Assembly: GCA_943789135.1 (NCBI GenBank)
Contig: CALSSY010000003.1
Coordinates: 1 to 64,000, forward strand
Direction: 5' to 3'
Source of the DNA: an uncultured Bacteroidia bacterium
GTDB lineage: Bacteria; Bacteroidota; Bacteroidia; NS11-12g; UBA955
Length of the DNA stretch: 64,000 nucleotides
Below are positions 17,249 to 26,203 of this stretch, one piece after another. Made by a program: the position numbers and the translations under genes. The notes below the pieces were generated by a model, which had not been told where the DNA came from, did not search any database, and saw only the letters and a program-made list of their open reading frames with translations. Within the stretch, counting starts at the first letter, position 1, and each line of letters begins with the position of its first letter.

Positions 17249-18250
17249 ATGAATTTAATCATACCAATGGCAGGAATGGGTAAGCGCATGCGACCACATA
17301 CCCTTACCACACCAAAACCATTATTGAAAGTAGCCGGTAAATCAATCGTACACTGGCTAATAGAAGATATCGCCGCTGTTTGTGGCGAACCGATTGAAGA
17401 AATTGGATTTGTTGTTGGTCGTTTTGGAAGCGAAACCGAACAAGAATTATTGCAAATTGCTAAAAGTGTTGGGGCTCAAGGTCACATCTTTTATCAAGAT
17501 ACAGCCGAAGGAACGGGTCACGCCATTCTTTGTGCTCGTGAAATATTAAAAGGTGAGGTTATAGTTGCCTTTGCAGACACCTTGTTCCGCACAGAATTCA
17601 ATTTGGACAAAACCAAAGACGGTGTAATTTGGGTTCAAAAGGTAGACAATCCAAGTTCTTTTGGAGTTGTAAAATACAACGAAGAAGGTATTATCACCGA
17701 TTTCATTGAAAAACCACAAACCTTCGTTTCAGACCTTGCGATTATCGGTATTTATTACTTCAAAAGCGGCGAAACATTGGAGTCAGAATTACAGTATTTG
17801 ATCGATAACGACATCAAAGACAAAGGAGAATACCAATTAACCAACGCCATGGAGAATATGAAAAACAAAGGTATGTTATTCACTCCTGGGGCCGTGGAAG
17901 AATGGCTTGACTGCGGAAATTATAACGCAACGGTTTATACCAACCAACGTGTATTGGCGAACAAAAAAGACCAATTTATCCTAGCAAAAGATCGTTTCGA
18001 TGACAGTGTAATCATTACCGAACCCTGTTTCATTGCCGAAGGTGTTGAACTGAAAAATTGCGAAATTGGTCCGTTTGTAAGCATTGGAAACAATTCTAAA
18101 TTAAAAAATTGCGTTATTAGCAATACCATTATTGGAGAAGAAACACAACTTACCAGATTGAATTGTGAAAACTCCATGATTGGAAATCACGTATGCCTAG
18201 AGGGAAATCCCAAAGAATTCAGCATTGGCGATTATGCCAGTATGAAATAA
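17249..18250 (+). CDS. Sugar-phosphate nucleotidyltransferase with left-handed beta-helix C-terminus
   Basis: 333 residues. The N-terminal nucleotidyltransferase domain starts with MNLIIPMAGMGKRMRPHT (nucleotide-binding GxGxRxRP type) and contains the metal Asp region AFADTLF and FIEKPQTF. The C-terminal part (about 245-325) is a hexapeptide/left-handed helix with EGVELKNCEIGPFVSIGN-like repeats. Such enzymes make nucleotide sugars (glucose- or mannose-1-phosphate type), and the sugar cannot be told. It ends SMK then TAA, overlapping the start region of the TPR gene. Confidence 0.85.
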   Translation: MNLIIPMAGMGKRMRPHTLTTPKPLLKVAGKSIVHWLIEDIAAVCGEPIEEIGFVVGRFGSETEQELLQIAKSVGAQGHIFYQDTAEGTGHAILCAREILKGEVIVAFADTLFRTEFNLDKTKDGVIWVQKVDNPSSFGVVKYNEEGIITDFIEKPQTFVSDLAIIGIYYFKSGETLESELQYLIDNDIKDKGEYQLTNAMENMKNKGMLFTPGAVEEWLDCGNYNATVYTNQRVLANKKDQFILAKDRFDDSVIITEPCFIAEGVELKNCEIGPFVSIGNNSKLKNCVISNTIIGEETQLTRLNCENSMIGNHVCLEGNPKEFSIGDYASMK

Positions 18251-19350
18251 GCTTTTTAGGGCTGCTTGCCTTGATGTTGTTTCACCATACACAAGGCAAG
18301 GCCCAATCTGTCATTCCACAAAAATACCACGAGGCAGAAATTAGTTTTCAAGCCTCTAAATGGGCGGAGTCAATAACCGGTTTTCAATCTCTACTTGATG
18401 ATACGAGTGTTCAAGTAAAAGCACCAGCATATTTTCGAATTTCTATTTGTAACGAGCGACTTGGTAATTTGCCTTCCGCTTTAATGAATGCAGAGCAAGC
18501 CTATCTTTTGGATAGTTTTCAAGACGAATATCTCATACACTACGCTGATTTATTAGAAAAAAAATACGAATTCAACAAAGCTTGGAAATTGCGCCTTGAA
18601 CTTATACGTCGTCAACCACGATATATAAGTAGATATGAAGACGCCCTGCAAAATGCATCAAACCGCAACAGTCCAGAGCAATGCTTACTGATTACTCAAA
18701 AATGGGAAGATCAATTTGGTTTAAATCTAGGTTTGGTAGAACGAAACGCTCAGATTTTTCTTGCTTTGAAAGACACACTTTCAGCAAAAAAGCAATATCA
18801 AAAGTTAATTGAAAAACTTGATCGTCGAAGAGATGTTATAGATGCCTACAATGAATTCGAGAAACGAATACATCCCATAAATGAAGAAAATATAGGTGTA
18901 TGTCCCGAGGCAAAAGAAAGACTTTCTATCGGCGAGGATTCATTGGCCTACATGAAAATTAAAGAGTGTACTGAGAATAATCCTGAAAATATAGAATTAC
19001 TCGAATTTCAATTTTTAATCGCATTCATCATAAACGACCTGTCTGAAATGGAGGTTTGTATTGAGAAATTTTACACGTATTTCCCTTTTCTTGAGAATCA
19101 TGCTCAATATGCTGAGGATGTAAAAAACTTCTTTCTCCAGAGTAAAAGTCAAACAAATCAAACAACATTTTCGCATTCAGTACCCCCAAATAAAAATTGG
19201 CAATTCATCCAATTTAAAATATTATGGCAAATGGGTAAAGAGGATTTAGCGCGCAAAGAACTAGAGATACTGATGAAAGAAAATTCAGAAGGTAGCATAA
19301 TTCCAACATTCCAAATCCAAAAATTACTCAAACAAATTCCTACAAGATGA
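18193..19350 (+). CDS. TPR-repeat exported protein
   Basis: 385 residues, mostly helical with tetratricopeptide-like periodicity (YHEAEISFQASKWAESI; SALMNAEQAYLLD), probably a periplasmic scaffold. The start is uncertain. The first ATG gives a 58-base overlap with the nucleotidyltransferase gene but yields a usable signal peptide: a basic n-region, core ISFLGLLALMLF and cleavage near GKAQ. The later TTG/ATG at 18271/18274 would cut into the hydrophobic core. It is followed by DUF4292 with a 4-base overlap. The gene order with DUF4292 and an EnvC-like protein points to an envelope role. Confidence 0.7.
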   Translation: MPRGKSQRIQHWRLCQYEISFLGLLALMLFHHTQGKAQSVIPQKYHEAEISFQASKWAESITGFQSLLDDTSVQVKAPAYFRISICNERLGNLPSALMNAEQAYLLDSFQDEYLIHYADLLEKKYEFNKAWKLRLELIRRQPRYISRYEDALQNASNRNSPEQCLLITQKWEDQFGLNLGLVERNAQIFLALKDTLSAKKQYQKLIEKLDRRRDVIDAYNEFEKRIHPINEENIGVCPEAKERLSIGEDSLAYMKIKECTENNPENIELLEFQFLIAFIINDLSEMEVCIEKFYTYFPFLENHAQYAEDVKNFFLQSKSQTNQTTFSHSVPPNKNWQFIQFKILWQMGKEDLARKELEILMKENSEGSIIPTFQIQKLLKQIPTR

Positions 19351-20153
19351 AAATTCTAGCCCTTATAACCATTGTGTTGAGCGTAAGTTCTTGTTATAGT
19401 CAAAAACAAGAATTGCTTAAAAGTGCGAACTCCGAGAATGCAACATTCACCTCTGAGAAAATCGCCCCAATCAAACAAAATACCAACCTAGGCAAAACAA
19501 TGTCGGGTAAAGTGGAGTTAGGACATTTGAATTGGAAGGAATTCAGCGGTCGTTATGACGTTGATATCGAAATGGGAGATGGTCAATCCTATAACGGGGT
19601 TATGAGTTTCAGAATGAAAAAAGACAGTATTTTCTGGTTTTCAATCACGGCTTCAATAGGGTTTCAAATTGCAAAAGGAATCATCCAAAATGATACCCTT
19701 CAAATACTGGACTTACTAAATAAGCATTATTACAGCGTGCCACTTAACCTGCTTCAAGAAAACACCCAATTGCCTGCAAGAATTTCAGCATTACAGCGAT
19801 TATTTACGGGTGAAGTGTTGTCCGATGCCGTATATTACAACGAAACGGATAGTAGTTTTCGGGGTGATAACGCCTTTTACTCAGGATATCGGGTACAATT
19901 TTATCCTTCTAATTACGTATCTCAAAATGCCATTAATGATGACGTAAATGGACGCAAACTATGGGCCGATTACGGAGAACGACTTTCTCTTGAAAATCCA
20001 GACCATAATGTTTCTATGGAAACCAAACTAATCCTGAAGAATGCCTTAAATACTATACGATTGAATGTTCGGTTAAAAACCTACAGTTTTGAACCCATAC
20101 CTTCGTACCCGTTCAATGTTCCAAGCAGCTACACTCCGATCAACATATGGTAA
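19347..20153 (+). CDS. DUF4292 lipoprotein
   Basis: 268 residues. A lipoprotein signal peptide (MKILALITIVLSVSSC, Cys16) anchors it to the membrane. The body, with GRYDVDIEMGDGQSYNGVMS and SITASIGFQIAKGII, fits the DUF4292 family of Bacteroidota, which by its fold resembles LolA/LolB-like lipid-binding proteins; that functional link is inference. It overlaps the TPR gene by 4 bases and the following EnvC-like gene by 38 bases, so the three are coupled. Confidence 0.85.
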   Translation: MKILALITIVLSVSSCYSQKQELLKSANSENATFTSEKIAPIKQNTNLGKTMSGKVELGHLNWKEFSGRYDVDIEMGDGQSYNGVMSFRMKKDSIFWFSITASIGFQIAKGIIQNDTLQILDLLNKHYYSVPLNLLQENTQLPARISALQRLFTGEVLSDAVYYNETDSSFRGDNAFYSGYRVQFYPSNYVSQNAINDDVNGRKLWADYGERLSLENPDHNVSMETKLILKNALNTIRLNVRLKTYSFEPIPSYPFNVPSSYTPINIW

Positions 20154-21381
20154 ACGGTCTTTACTTGGCCTTTTAATACTGATAGGCATACTGTTAGGGA
20201 ATTCATTAAACGCCCAAACTTCTCGTAAAGCTTTAGAAGCAAAACGTAAACGAGTACAGCGTGAAATTGCCCAAAGCCAACGCATTCTAAAATCCACACA
20301 ATCAAAAAAACAGGCTACTCTACATCAATTGAGTACCTTAAATCGTATAATAACCCAACGACAAGAGTTGATTGAAAACCTCGAAAAAGAAGTCGTAGCC
20401 ACCGAAGAGGAAATTGTTCGTCAATACGAAATTCTATCGATTTTACAAGAGGATTTAAAAAAGGAAAAAGCCAAATTAAATCAAACCGTTAAAAAGGCTT
20501 ACAAAACAAGAAAATCAGGCCGTGAAATGGCTTTTATTTTTTCTTCAAAAAGTGTAAAACAGGCGGTTCGCCGTTGGAAATATTTGAGAAAAGTTTCCGA
20601 TTATCGAAGGTTTCAAATTGCCCAACTTAACGATCAACAAGTAAAAGTTGAAAATGCCCTGAATGCCCTGAACAGAATCCGAAAAGAGAAAACGCAATTG
20701 TTAATGGCTCAAGAACAAGAGCGAAAAAAATTAGAATCGGATAAAAATAAAAAAACATCCTTGGTTTCTGAATTGTCAAAGAAAGAAGATTCTCTGAACA
20801 ATAGAATTGCACAAAAACAAAAGCAAATGGCACAATTAAATGCTGCCATTAAAAAAGCAATTGCACGTGAAATTGAAGCCGAACGTAAACGAAGAGAAAG
20901 AGAAGCCGCACGTCGCAAAAAATCTGGAAACACGGCATCTTCGAAAACACCAAGATCGAGCGCATTGAGTTCTTCCTTTAAAAAGAATAAGGGCAATTTG
21001 CCTTGGCCAGTATCACAAGGATTTGTATCACAAACATTCGGTGTTCACAAACATCCTGAATTCAAAAATATCACATTACAGAACAATGGAATTGACATCA
21101 CCACTACACCAGGTCAATCTGTAAAAACGGTTTTTAAAGGTACCGTAAGTGCTATTTTATCTATCCCAGGAGAAGGGGATGCTGTTTTGGTAAATCACGG
21201 TGATTATTTCTCTGTATATTCTAGAATGAGCAGCATCAATGTAAGCAAAGGTCAGAAGCTGAATGTTGGTGATGTATTAGGAAAAGTAATGACCGATGAT
21301 GACGGAAAAGCCGTACTTCAGTTTCAAGTATGGGAAGGTCAAACAAAACAAAATCCAGAAACTTGGCTGAAAGGTCGTTAA
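20116..21381 (+). CDS. EnvC-like murein hydrolase activator, degenerate M23 (LytM) domain
   Basis: 421 residues from MFQAATLRS. A signal peptide (LLGLLILIGILLGNSLNAQ) is followed by a long coiled coil (residues about 35-260, rich in K/E/R/Q) and a C-terminal LytM domain (about 300-421). The zinc ligands of active M23 peptidases are missing: HxxxD reads NNGID, the HxH-type motif reads VYSRM, and the downstream HFQ motif reads LQFQVW. As with E. coli EnvC, it should activate cell-wall amidases at division rather than cleave peptidoglycan. It lies in the conserved dut-TPR-DUF4292-EnvC series. Confidence 0.87.
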   Translation: MFQAATLRSTYGKRSLLGLLILIGILLGNSLNAQTSRKALEAKRKRVQREIAQSQRILKSTQSKKQATLHQLSTLNRIITQRQELIENLEKEVVATEEEIVRQYEILSILQEDLKKEKAKLNQTVKKAYKTRKSGREMAFIFSSKSVKQAVRRWKYLRKVSDYRRFQIAQLNDQQVKVENALNALNRIRKEKTQLLMAQEQERKKLESDKNKKTSLVSELSKKEDSLNNRIAQKQKQMAQLNAAIKKAIAREIEAERKRREREAARRKKSGNTASSKTPRSSALSSSFKKNKGNLPWPVSQGFVSQTFGVHKHPEFKNITLQNNGIDITTTPGQSVKTVFKGTVSAILSIPGEGDAVLVNHGDYFSVYSRMSSINVSKGQKLNVGDVLGKVMTDDDGKAVLQFQVWEGQTKQNPETWLKGR

Positions 21382-21386
21382 TTTTG
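21379..21386 (+). promoter_or_regulatory. -7 box for 3-hydroxyacyl-CoA dehydrogenase gene
   Basis: TAATTTTG, exact TAnnTTTG, overlaps the stop of the EnvC-like gene and ends 5 nt before the next ATG. Confidence 0.5.
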
Positions 21387-21391
21387 CCATT

Positions 21392-22234
21392 ATGAAAGTG
21401 GTAATTATTGGTTCGGGTGTAATGGGTTCAGGAATCGCTATAGAAAGTGTCCGTGCCGGTTATACAACCCTTCTGTTCGATATCAATTCAGACGCTTTAA
21501 CCAAAGCCGAATCTTATATTCACAAGCAACTTGAAAAGGCACAAAGTATTGGAAAAATAACAGAAGAAGCCCGTTTAGCTGCACTCAAATTATTACAATT
21601 CACCGATCAATTTTCAGAATTAAAAGCAGATTTTATTCTCGAAGCCATTGTTGAAAAATTGCCTGTAAAGCAAGATTTATTCGCTCGTTTAGAAAGCCAA
21701 AATAGTTCAGATTGTATTTTTGCAACCAATACGTCCTCCATTCCCATCACCCAAATAGCCAGCAGTCTTAAACATCCAGAAAGACTTGTTGGGGTGCACT
21801 TTTTCAACCCTGCACACATTATGAAGTTGGTGGAAATTATAAGCGGAGCAGCAACCGATGAAAAAATTGCAGAGAAAGCATTCAATTGGGCAACCAAACT
21901 AGGAAAAACTGCCGTTTACGCAAAAGATGCACCTGGATTCATCGTGAACCGTGTAGCGCGACATTTTTACGTAGAAAGTTTAAAGGCACTTGAAGAACAA
22001 GTTGGTGATTTTGAACAAATGGACCGATTGATGAGAGCAACAGGATTTAAAATGGGACCTTTCGAACTGATGGATCTTATTGGTGTTGAAACCAATTATT
22101 CCGTGACTCAATCGATGTTCGAACAATTTCAATACGATTCAAAATTCCGACCCAGTAGAATTCAGAAACAAAAAGTAGATGCAGGATTTCACGGTCGAAA
22201 AACAAAAAAAGGATTCTACAACTATGATGCCTAG
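21392..22234 (+). CDS. 3-hydroxyacyl-CoA (3-hydroxybutyryl-CoA) dehydrogenase
   Basis: 280 residues, the length of single-domain HBD enzymes. The NAD-binding Rossmann motif is VIIGSGVMGSGIAIE. The catalytic His lies in GVHFFNPAHIMKLVEI, and the C-terminal domain has DAPGFIVNRVAR and GPFELMDLIGV. It oxidises 3-hydroxyacyl-CoA to 3-oxoacyl-CoA in beta-oxidation or butyrate-type metabolism. The next gene, for a lipoprotein, starts within its last codons. Confidence 0.93.
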   Translation: MKVVIIGSGVMGSGIAIESVRAGYTTLLFDINSDALTKAESYIHKQLEKAQSIGKITEEARLAALKLLQFTDQFSELKADFILEAIVEKLPVKQDLFARLESQNSSDCIFATNTSSIPITQIASSLKHPERLVGVHFFNPAHIMKLVEIISGAATDEKIAEKAFNWATKLGKTAVYAKDAPGFIVNRVARHFYVESLKALEEQVGDFEQMDRLMRATGFKMGPFELMDLIGVETNYSVTQSMFEQFQYDSKFRPSRIQKQKVDAGFHGRKTKKGFYNYDA

Positions 22235-22673
22235 ACTTTTTGTTCTTATTTCCTCTGCTGTTCTTTTATTTTCTTGTGATGATTCACAGCAAGTAACCGA
22301 GAATATTCCCCGTGGTTTGGTAAATACCGCACTTGATTTGAATCTTGCGTCAAACATGCATCTTAATAATGTTGGAACCTTCTCATATATAGAAGGAGGC
22401 GTAAGGGGCGTTCTGGTAATCCATGATTATGACGATCAATGGTATGCCTTCGAACGCACCTGTGCTTACCAACCAACCAATACCTGTTCTCATATTTGGG
22501 TTGATTCCATTAATATTCAGCTAAAATGCGGAAATTATGTAAATGGCAAATTTGAGCCTTGTTGTGAAAGTACATATATGTTCTCAGGCTTTCCAAGCAA
22601 AGGGCCAGCCGCTGGTCGCTTAGCCCAATATTACATCAGCCGCAACGGAAATCTCCTTCAAGTTTACAATTAG
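22224..22673 (+). CDS. Rieske-like fold lipoprotein lacking His ligands
   Basis: 149 residues from MMPRLFVLISSAVLLFSC, a lipoprotein signal with Cys18. The rest resembles a Rieske domain (GVLVIHDYDDQWYAFERTC; SGFPSKGPAAGRLAQYYISR), but the C-x-H and CxxH cluster motifs are altered to TCAYQ and CCESTY, so a [2Fe-2S] Rieske cluster is not expected. Bacteroidota carry many small Cys-containing Rieske-like lipoproteins of this shape ending in a VYN-like tail. The function is unknown; the Cys residues could form disulfides or bind another cofactor. The start overlaps the preceding gene. Confidence 0.65.
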   Translation: MMPRLFVLISSAVLLFSCDDSQQVTENIPRGLVNTALDLNLASNMHLNNVGTFSYIEGGVRGVLVIHDYDDQWYAFERTCAYQPTNTCSHIWVDSINIQLKCGNYVNGKFEPCCESTYMFSGFPSKGPAAGRLAQYYISRNGNLLQVYN

Positions 22674-22777
22674 TCGGCTCAAAATCCTTTGTGTATCGAA
22701 CATTTTAATGTTTCGAAGCCGTTTTGTTCTAATTGGGGAAAATTTCCTAAAAAAGTTTTTTTTCATTCGGACTTTGT

Positions 22778-22785
22778 TATATTTG
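22778..22785 (+). promoter_or_regulatory. -7 box for ompA-like gene
   Basis: TATATTTG, exact TAnnTTTG, lies 42 nt before the ATG, with a T-rich stretch at the -33 region. Unlike many genes here, this abundant-protein gene has a real 5' leader. Confidence 0.6.
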
Positions 22786-22827
22786 TCATCCACAATTCTA
22801 CAAAAAGCACATAAAACGGGATAAAAT

Positions 22828-24486
22828 ATGACAAAACACTACCTTAAACACCTGTTTATCGCAAGCGCAGCCCTTCTCTCTGGAAGTCAAGCAATTGCAC
22901 AATCACCCGGTTCGAATAGCCTCGAATTTAACGGGGGTCTCCGAGAGTACATTGGAGATTTGGGTTCTTCCTTACTATTTGCAAAATCACCTATCTACCA
23001 AGGTGGTGGATTGGCTTTTACTTATTATATCAGTCCAAGTATCGATGCGGTAACCAACGTTTCCTTTGGGGAAGTTGGAGCCACTCAAAACATTGAGGAA
23101 TTCGTAAAAGAAAGCGATATCTTTTGGAGAAGTTTCCGTGCCCAAACCGGAGATTTATCTTTTGGGGCGCGTTACAAATTGAACAACGGTTTAATCTTGT
23201 CTGAAGACGCCAAATTTGCTCCTTACTTATACGGAGCAGTAAGTGGTTATTATGTGCATTCGTTGATGAAATGGGGTCCTCACCCATACATGGCTGCTAC
23301 ACGTATAGATCCTGTTTACAAATCTGAACACCTTGTTCAACAAACCATTACAGATATTGGATTTGGATTACAAGGAGGTATTGGTTTTAAATATTTCCTT
23401 AGCGATGCTATAGCGCTTCATTGGCAGTATACATTGACGTATACCTTCAATGACCGTTGGGATGGTGCTAACAGTTCTGATCCTAACCCTCCAAGCGAAG
23501 AAAACCCTTTGGTTAACAAATTATGGCGTACAAACGATGCTTGGGGTTATCATGCATTGGGTGTATCCTATGGATTTGGTGGATCTGGTGGCGGTGGCGG
23601 TGGAAGCCGTCGTTTGAAAGATTCTGACGAAGATGGTGTTCCTAATAAATTTGACGAATGTAAAAAGACACTTCCTAAATATCGTCGTTTTGTGGACAGC
23701 GTAGGTTGTCCTGCAGATAGCGATGGAGACGGCGTTTTAGATGCTGATGACGATTGTATGGATAAAGCTGGTCTTTTGGTATTCAATGGTTGTCCTGACC
23801 GCGATGGTGATAGCATTCCAGATCGTTTAGACGCTTGTCCTACAGACAGAGGTTTGAAAGAATTCAATGGATGTCCTGATTCTGATGGTGATGGAGTTGC
23901 CGATAAAGACGATCGTTGTCCATCATTGCCAGGTTTACCTGCTCTTAAAGGTTGTCCTGATACTGACGGAGATGGTGTAGCCGATTTAGATGACAAATGC
24001 CCTTCTACTCCAGGTAATATTGACGCTGAAGGTTGTCCTGATACAGACGGAGACGGTGTGTTCGATAACGTAGATCGTTGTCCAGACAAAATGGGTACTA
24101 CCGAGTCAAAAGGTTGTCCGGTAATCGAAGAAAAGGTAATAGCTAAAATAGCTTTAGCGGCTAAAGGTATTAACTTCGATAATAACAAAGCAACACTTCG
24201 TTCAAGTTCATTCAAAAACCTAGATATTCTTGTTGATATTTTAAATGAATATCCAGAAGCATTGGTAGAAATTCAAGGTCATACCGATGACGTAGGAGAC
24301 GATGCTGAAAACAAAACACTTAGTCAAGAACGTGCAGATGCTGTATCTGAATACTTGAAAGGTAAAGGTATTCCTGCTGAGCGTTTAACCTCAAAAGGTT
24401 ATGGTGAGGAAATGCCAATTGCCGATAACAAAACCCGAAGCGGTCGTGACAAGAATCGCCGTGTGGATTTTGTATTGACCTACTAA
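22828..24486 (+). CDS. OmpA-family outer-membrane protein with thrombospondin type 3 repeats
   Basis: 552 residues. Signal peptide (cleaved after AIAQ), an N-terminal beta-barrel (about 25-250), a glycine run (GGSGGGGGGS), then about five calcium-binding thrombospondin type 3 repeats (DSDGDGVADKDDRCP, each closed by GCP), and a C-terminal OmpA peptidoglycan-binding domain (INFDNNKATL; GHTDDVG; LSQERADAVSEYL; NRRVDFVL). It links the outer membrane to the cell wall and is likely abundant. It is transcribed alone from an own promoter and ends in a strong terminator. Confidence 0.95.
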   Translation: MTKHYLKHLFIASAALLSGSQAIAQSPGSNSLEFNGGLREYIGDLGSSLLFAKSPIYQGGGLAFTYYISPSIDAVTNVSFGEVGATQNIEEFVKESDIFWRSFRAQTGDLSFGARYKLNNGLILSEDAKFAPYLYGAVSGYYVHSLMKWGPHPYMAATRIDPVYKSEHLVQQTITDIGFGLQGGIGFKYFLSDAIALHWQYTLTYTFNDRWDGANSSDPNPPSEENPLVNKLWRTNDAWGYHALGVSYGFGGSGGGGGGSRRLKDSDEDGVPNKFDECKKTLPKYRRFVDSVGCPADSDGDGVLDADDDCMDKAGLLVFNGCPDRDGDSIPDRLDACPTDRGLKEFNGCPDSDGDGVADKDDRCPSLPGLPALKGCPDTDGDGVADLDDKCPSTPGNIDAEGCPDTDGDGVFDNVDRCPDKMGTTESKGCPVIEEKVIAKIALAAKGINFDNNKATLRSSSFKNLDILVDILNEYPEALVEIQGHTDDVGDDAENKTLSQERADAVSEYLKGKGIPAERLTSKGYGEEMPIADNKTRSGRDKNRRVDFVLTY

Positions 24487-24510
24487 ACAACAACAACCAA
24501 ACAAATCATA

Positions 24511-24547
24511 AAGAGGGGGAATTCTTAACGAATTCCCTCTTTTTTTT
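24511..24547 (+). terminator. Rho-independent terminator of ompA-like gene
   Basis: Stem AAGAGGG..AATTC / GAATTCCCTCTT with a two-G bulge and TTAAC loop, followed directly by a run of T. Confidence 0.85.
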
Positions 24548-24592
24548 GGTATAAAATCATCCTTAGTATTATATCAGAGCCTATAAATTGGC

Positions 24593-24600
24593 TAACTTTG
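24593..24600 (+). promoter_or_regulatory. -7 box for acetyltransferase-galE operon
   Basis: TAACTTTG, exact TAnnTTTG, ends 5 nt before a GTG that begins the conserved reading; it argues against the in-frame TTG at 24588, which lies upstream of the box. Confidence 0.55.
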
Positions 24601-24605
24601 AATTC

Positions 24606-25184
24606 GTGAGTAATCCTTATATCCATCCGAGTGCGTTTATTGATGAAGGCGCGCAAATTGGTGAGAATACCAAAATTTGGCACTTCTGTCATATTATGTC
24701 AGAAGCTAAAATTGGTACGGATTGTATACTTGGCCAAAATGTGTTTGTTGCAAATCAAACGATCTTGGGAAACAGGGTAAAAGTTCAAAACAACGTAAGT
24801 ATTTATTCAAACGTATATATAGAAGACGATTGCTTCTTAGGCCCAAGCATGGTATTTACGAACGTAACGAATCCCCGTGCTTTTGTGGAGAGAAAAGAAG
24901 AGTATAAAGACACCCATTTAAGACGAGGTTGCAGCATTGGGGCCAATGCCACCATTGTTTGTGGGGTAGAGCTCGGAGAATATTGTTTTATAGGTGCAGG
25001 ATCGGTTGTTACAAAAGACGTTCCACCATATGCTCTAATAGCAGGTGTACCTGGAAAACAAATCGGTTGGATGAGCAAACACGGCGAACGATTATATTTT
25101 GACAATCGCGGGTTTGCGGAATGTCCCGCTACACATGAAAGATATCAATTGGTATCCGATACAGAAATTATAGCATTAAAATGA
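24606..25184 (+). CDS. WbpD/WlbB-like sugar N-acetyltransferase (left-handed beta-helix)
   Basis: 192 residues from GTG. It is a hexapeptide-repeat acetyltransferase throughout, with [55 protein letters not shown] and a C-terminal [16 protein letters not shown]. These blocks match the UDP-2-acetamido-3-amino-2,3-dideoxyglucuronate N-acetyltransferase (WbpD/WlbB) family, which works on cell-surface sugar nucleotides with acetyl-CoA. galE follows with a 4-base overlap, forming a two-gene nucleotide-sugar operon. The exact substrate is inferred from family only. Confidence 0.88.
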   Translation: MSNPYIHPSAFIDEGAQIGENTKIWHFCHIMSEAKIGTDCILGQNVFVANQTILGNRVKVQNNVSIYSNVYIEDDCFLGPSMVFTNVTNPRAFVERKEEYKDTHLRRGCSIGANATIVCGVELGEYCFIGAGSVVTKDVPPYALIAGVPGKQIGWMSKHGERLYFDNRGFAECPATHERYQLVSDTEIIALK

Positions 25185-26203
25185 AATCACGCATAATTGT
25201 TACTGGAGGACTTGGTTTTATAGGTTCTCATACCGTTGTTGCCCTTCACGAAGCCGGTTTTGAACCCATCATAATCGATAACCTAAGCAACTCCCGATTA
25301 TCTGCCTTAGATGGAATAGAGAATTTAATTGGCTTCAGACCACAGTTCGCCCAAATCGATGTTAACGATGCATTCGCATTAAAACAATTATTTGAAGAGG
25401 TTAAACCTCAAGCCGTAATTCATTTTGCCGCCTTCAAAGCAGTTGGAGAAAGTGTTGAAAAACCACTTATGTATTATCGCAATAACGTAGGAGGATTGAT
25501 AACACTACTCGAAATGATGAAAGAAACCGGTATCAAGGACGTTGTTTTTAGCAGTAGTTGTACGGTTTACGGTGAACCATCGGAAATACCCGTAAAGGAA
25601 AGCACAGAAACCAAACCAGCGGAATCACCTTATGGGGCGACCAAACAAATGGGAGAAGTCATATTAAAGGATAATTCTTCTTGGTGTAACACTCAGTGTT
25701 TGCGTTATTTTAATCCTATTGGAGCGCACCCAAGTGCCGAAATTGGAGAGCTTCCACTTGGTGTTCCTAATAACCTAATTCCATATCTTACTCAAACCGT
25801 TGCTGGCATACGCAAATCACTAACGGTATTCGGTAGCGATTACGACACGCCAGATGGTACGTGTATTCGCGACTATATACACGTAGTGGATCTTGCTGAG
25901 GCGCACGTAAGTGCCGTTAAGCGACTTCTAGACCAATCATATGCAGATTCCTTCGAAGTCTTCAATATAGGAACTGGAAACGGAAGTACGGTGCTTGAGG
26001 TAATTCAAGGTTTTGAAAAAGCTACAGGTTTACCCGTTCCTCACACCATCGGTGATAGGCGCGCTGGAGATGTTGTAAAAGTTTGGGCTGAAACTACCAA
26101 AGTTGAGAATGTGCTTGGTTGGAAGGCCAAAAGAAACTTAGAAACCATGCTCAAAGATGCATGGAATTGGCAAAAGAAATTATCTGAACGCGCGGATAAT
26201 TGA
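25181..26203 (+). CDS. galE: UDP-glucose 4-epimerase
   Basis: 340 residues, full GalE length. The extended SDR Rossmann motif is [18 protein letters not shown]. The catalytic Ser is in FSSSCTVYG, and the Tyr and Lys are in [11 protein letters not shown]. It interconverts UDP-glucose and UDP-galactose with bound NAD. It starts inside the stop of the acetyltransferase gene, and its 3' end overlaps lnt convergently by 24 bases. Confidence 0.94.
   Translation: MKSRIIVTGGLGFIGSHTVVALHEAGFEPIIIDNLSNSRLSALDGIENLIGFRPQFAQIDVNDAFALKQLFEEVKPQAVIHFAAFKAVGESVEKPLMYYRNNVGGLITLLEMMKETGIKDVVFSSSCTVYGEPSEIPVKESTETKPAESPYGATKQMGEVILKDNSSWCNTQCLRYFNPIGAHPSAEIGELPLGVPNNLIPYLTQTVAGIRKSLTVFGSDYDTPDGTCIRDYIHVVDLAEAHVSAVKRLLDQSYADSFEVFNIGTGNGSTVLEVIQGFEKATGLPVPHTIGDRRAGDVVKVWAETTKVENVLGWKAKRNLETMLKDAWNWQKKLSERADN

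Noticed and set aside
23630..24120. Tandem DNA repeat in the OmpA-like gene
   Set aside because: It encodes the thrombospondin type 3 repeats; the DNA copies are diverged, so protein repeats explain it.
23568..24215. Long minus-strand open frame opposite the OmpA-like gene
   Set aside because: It is the mirror of repetitive coding sequence (Ser/Pro-rich), with no start signal or family.
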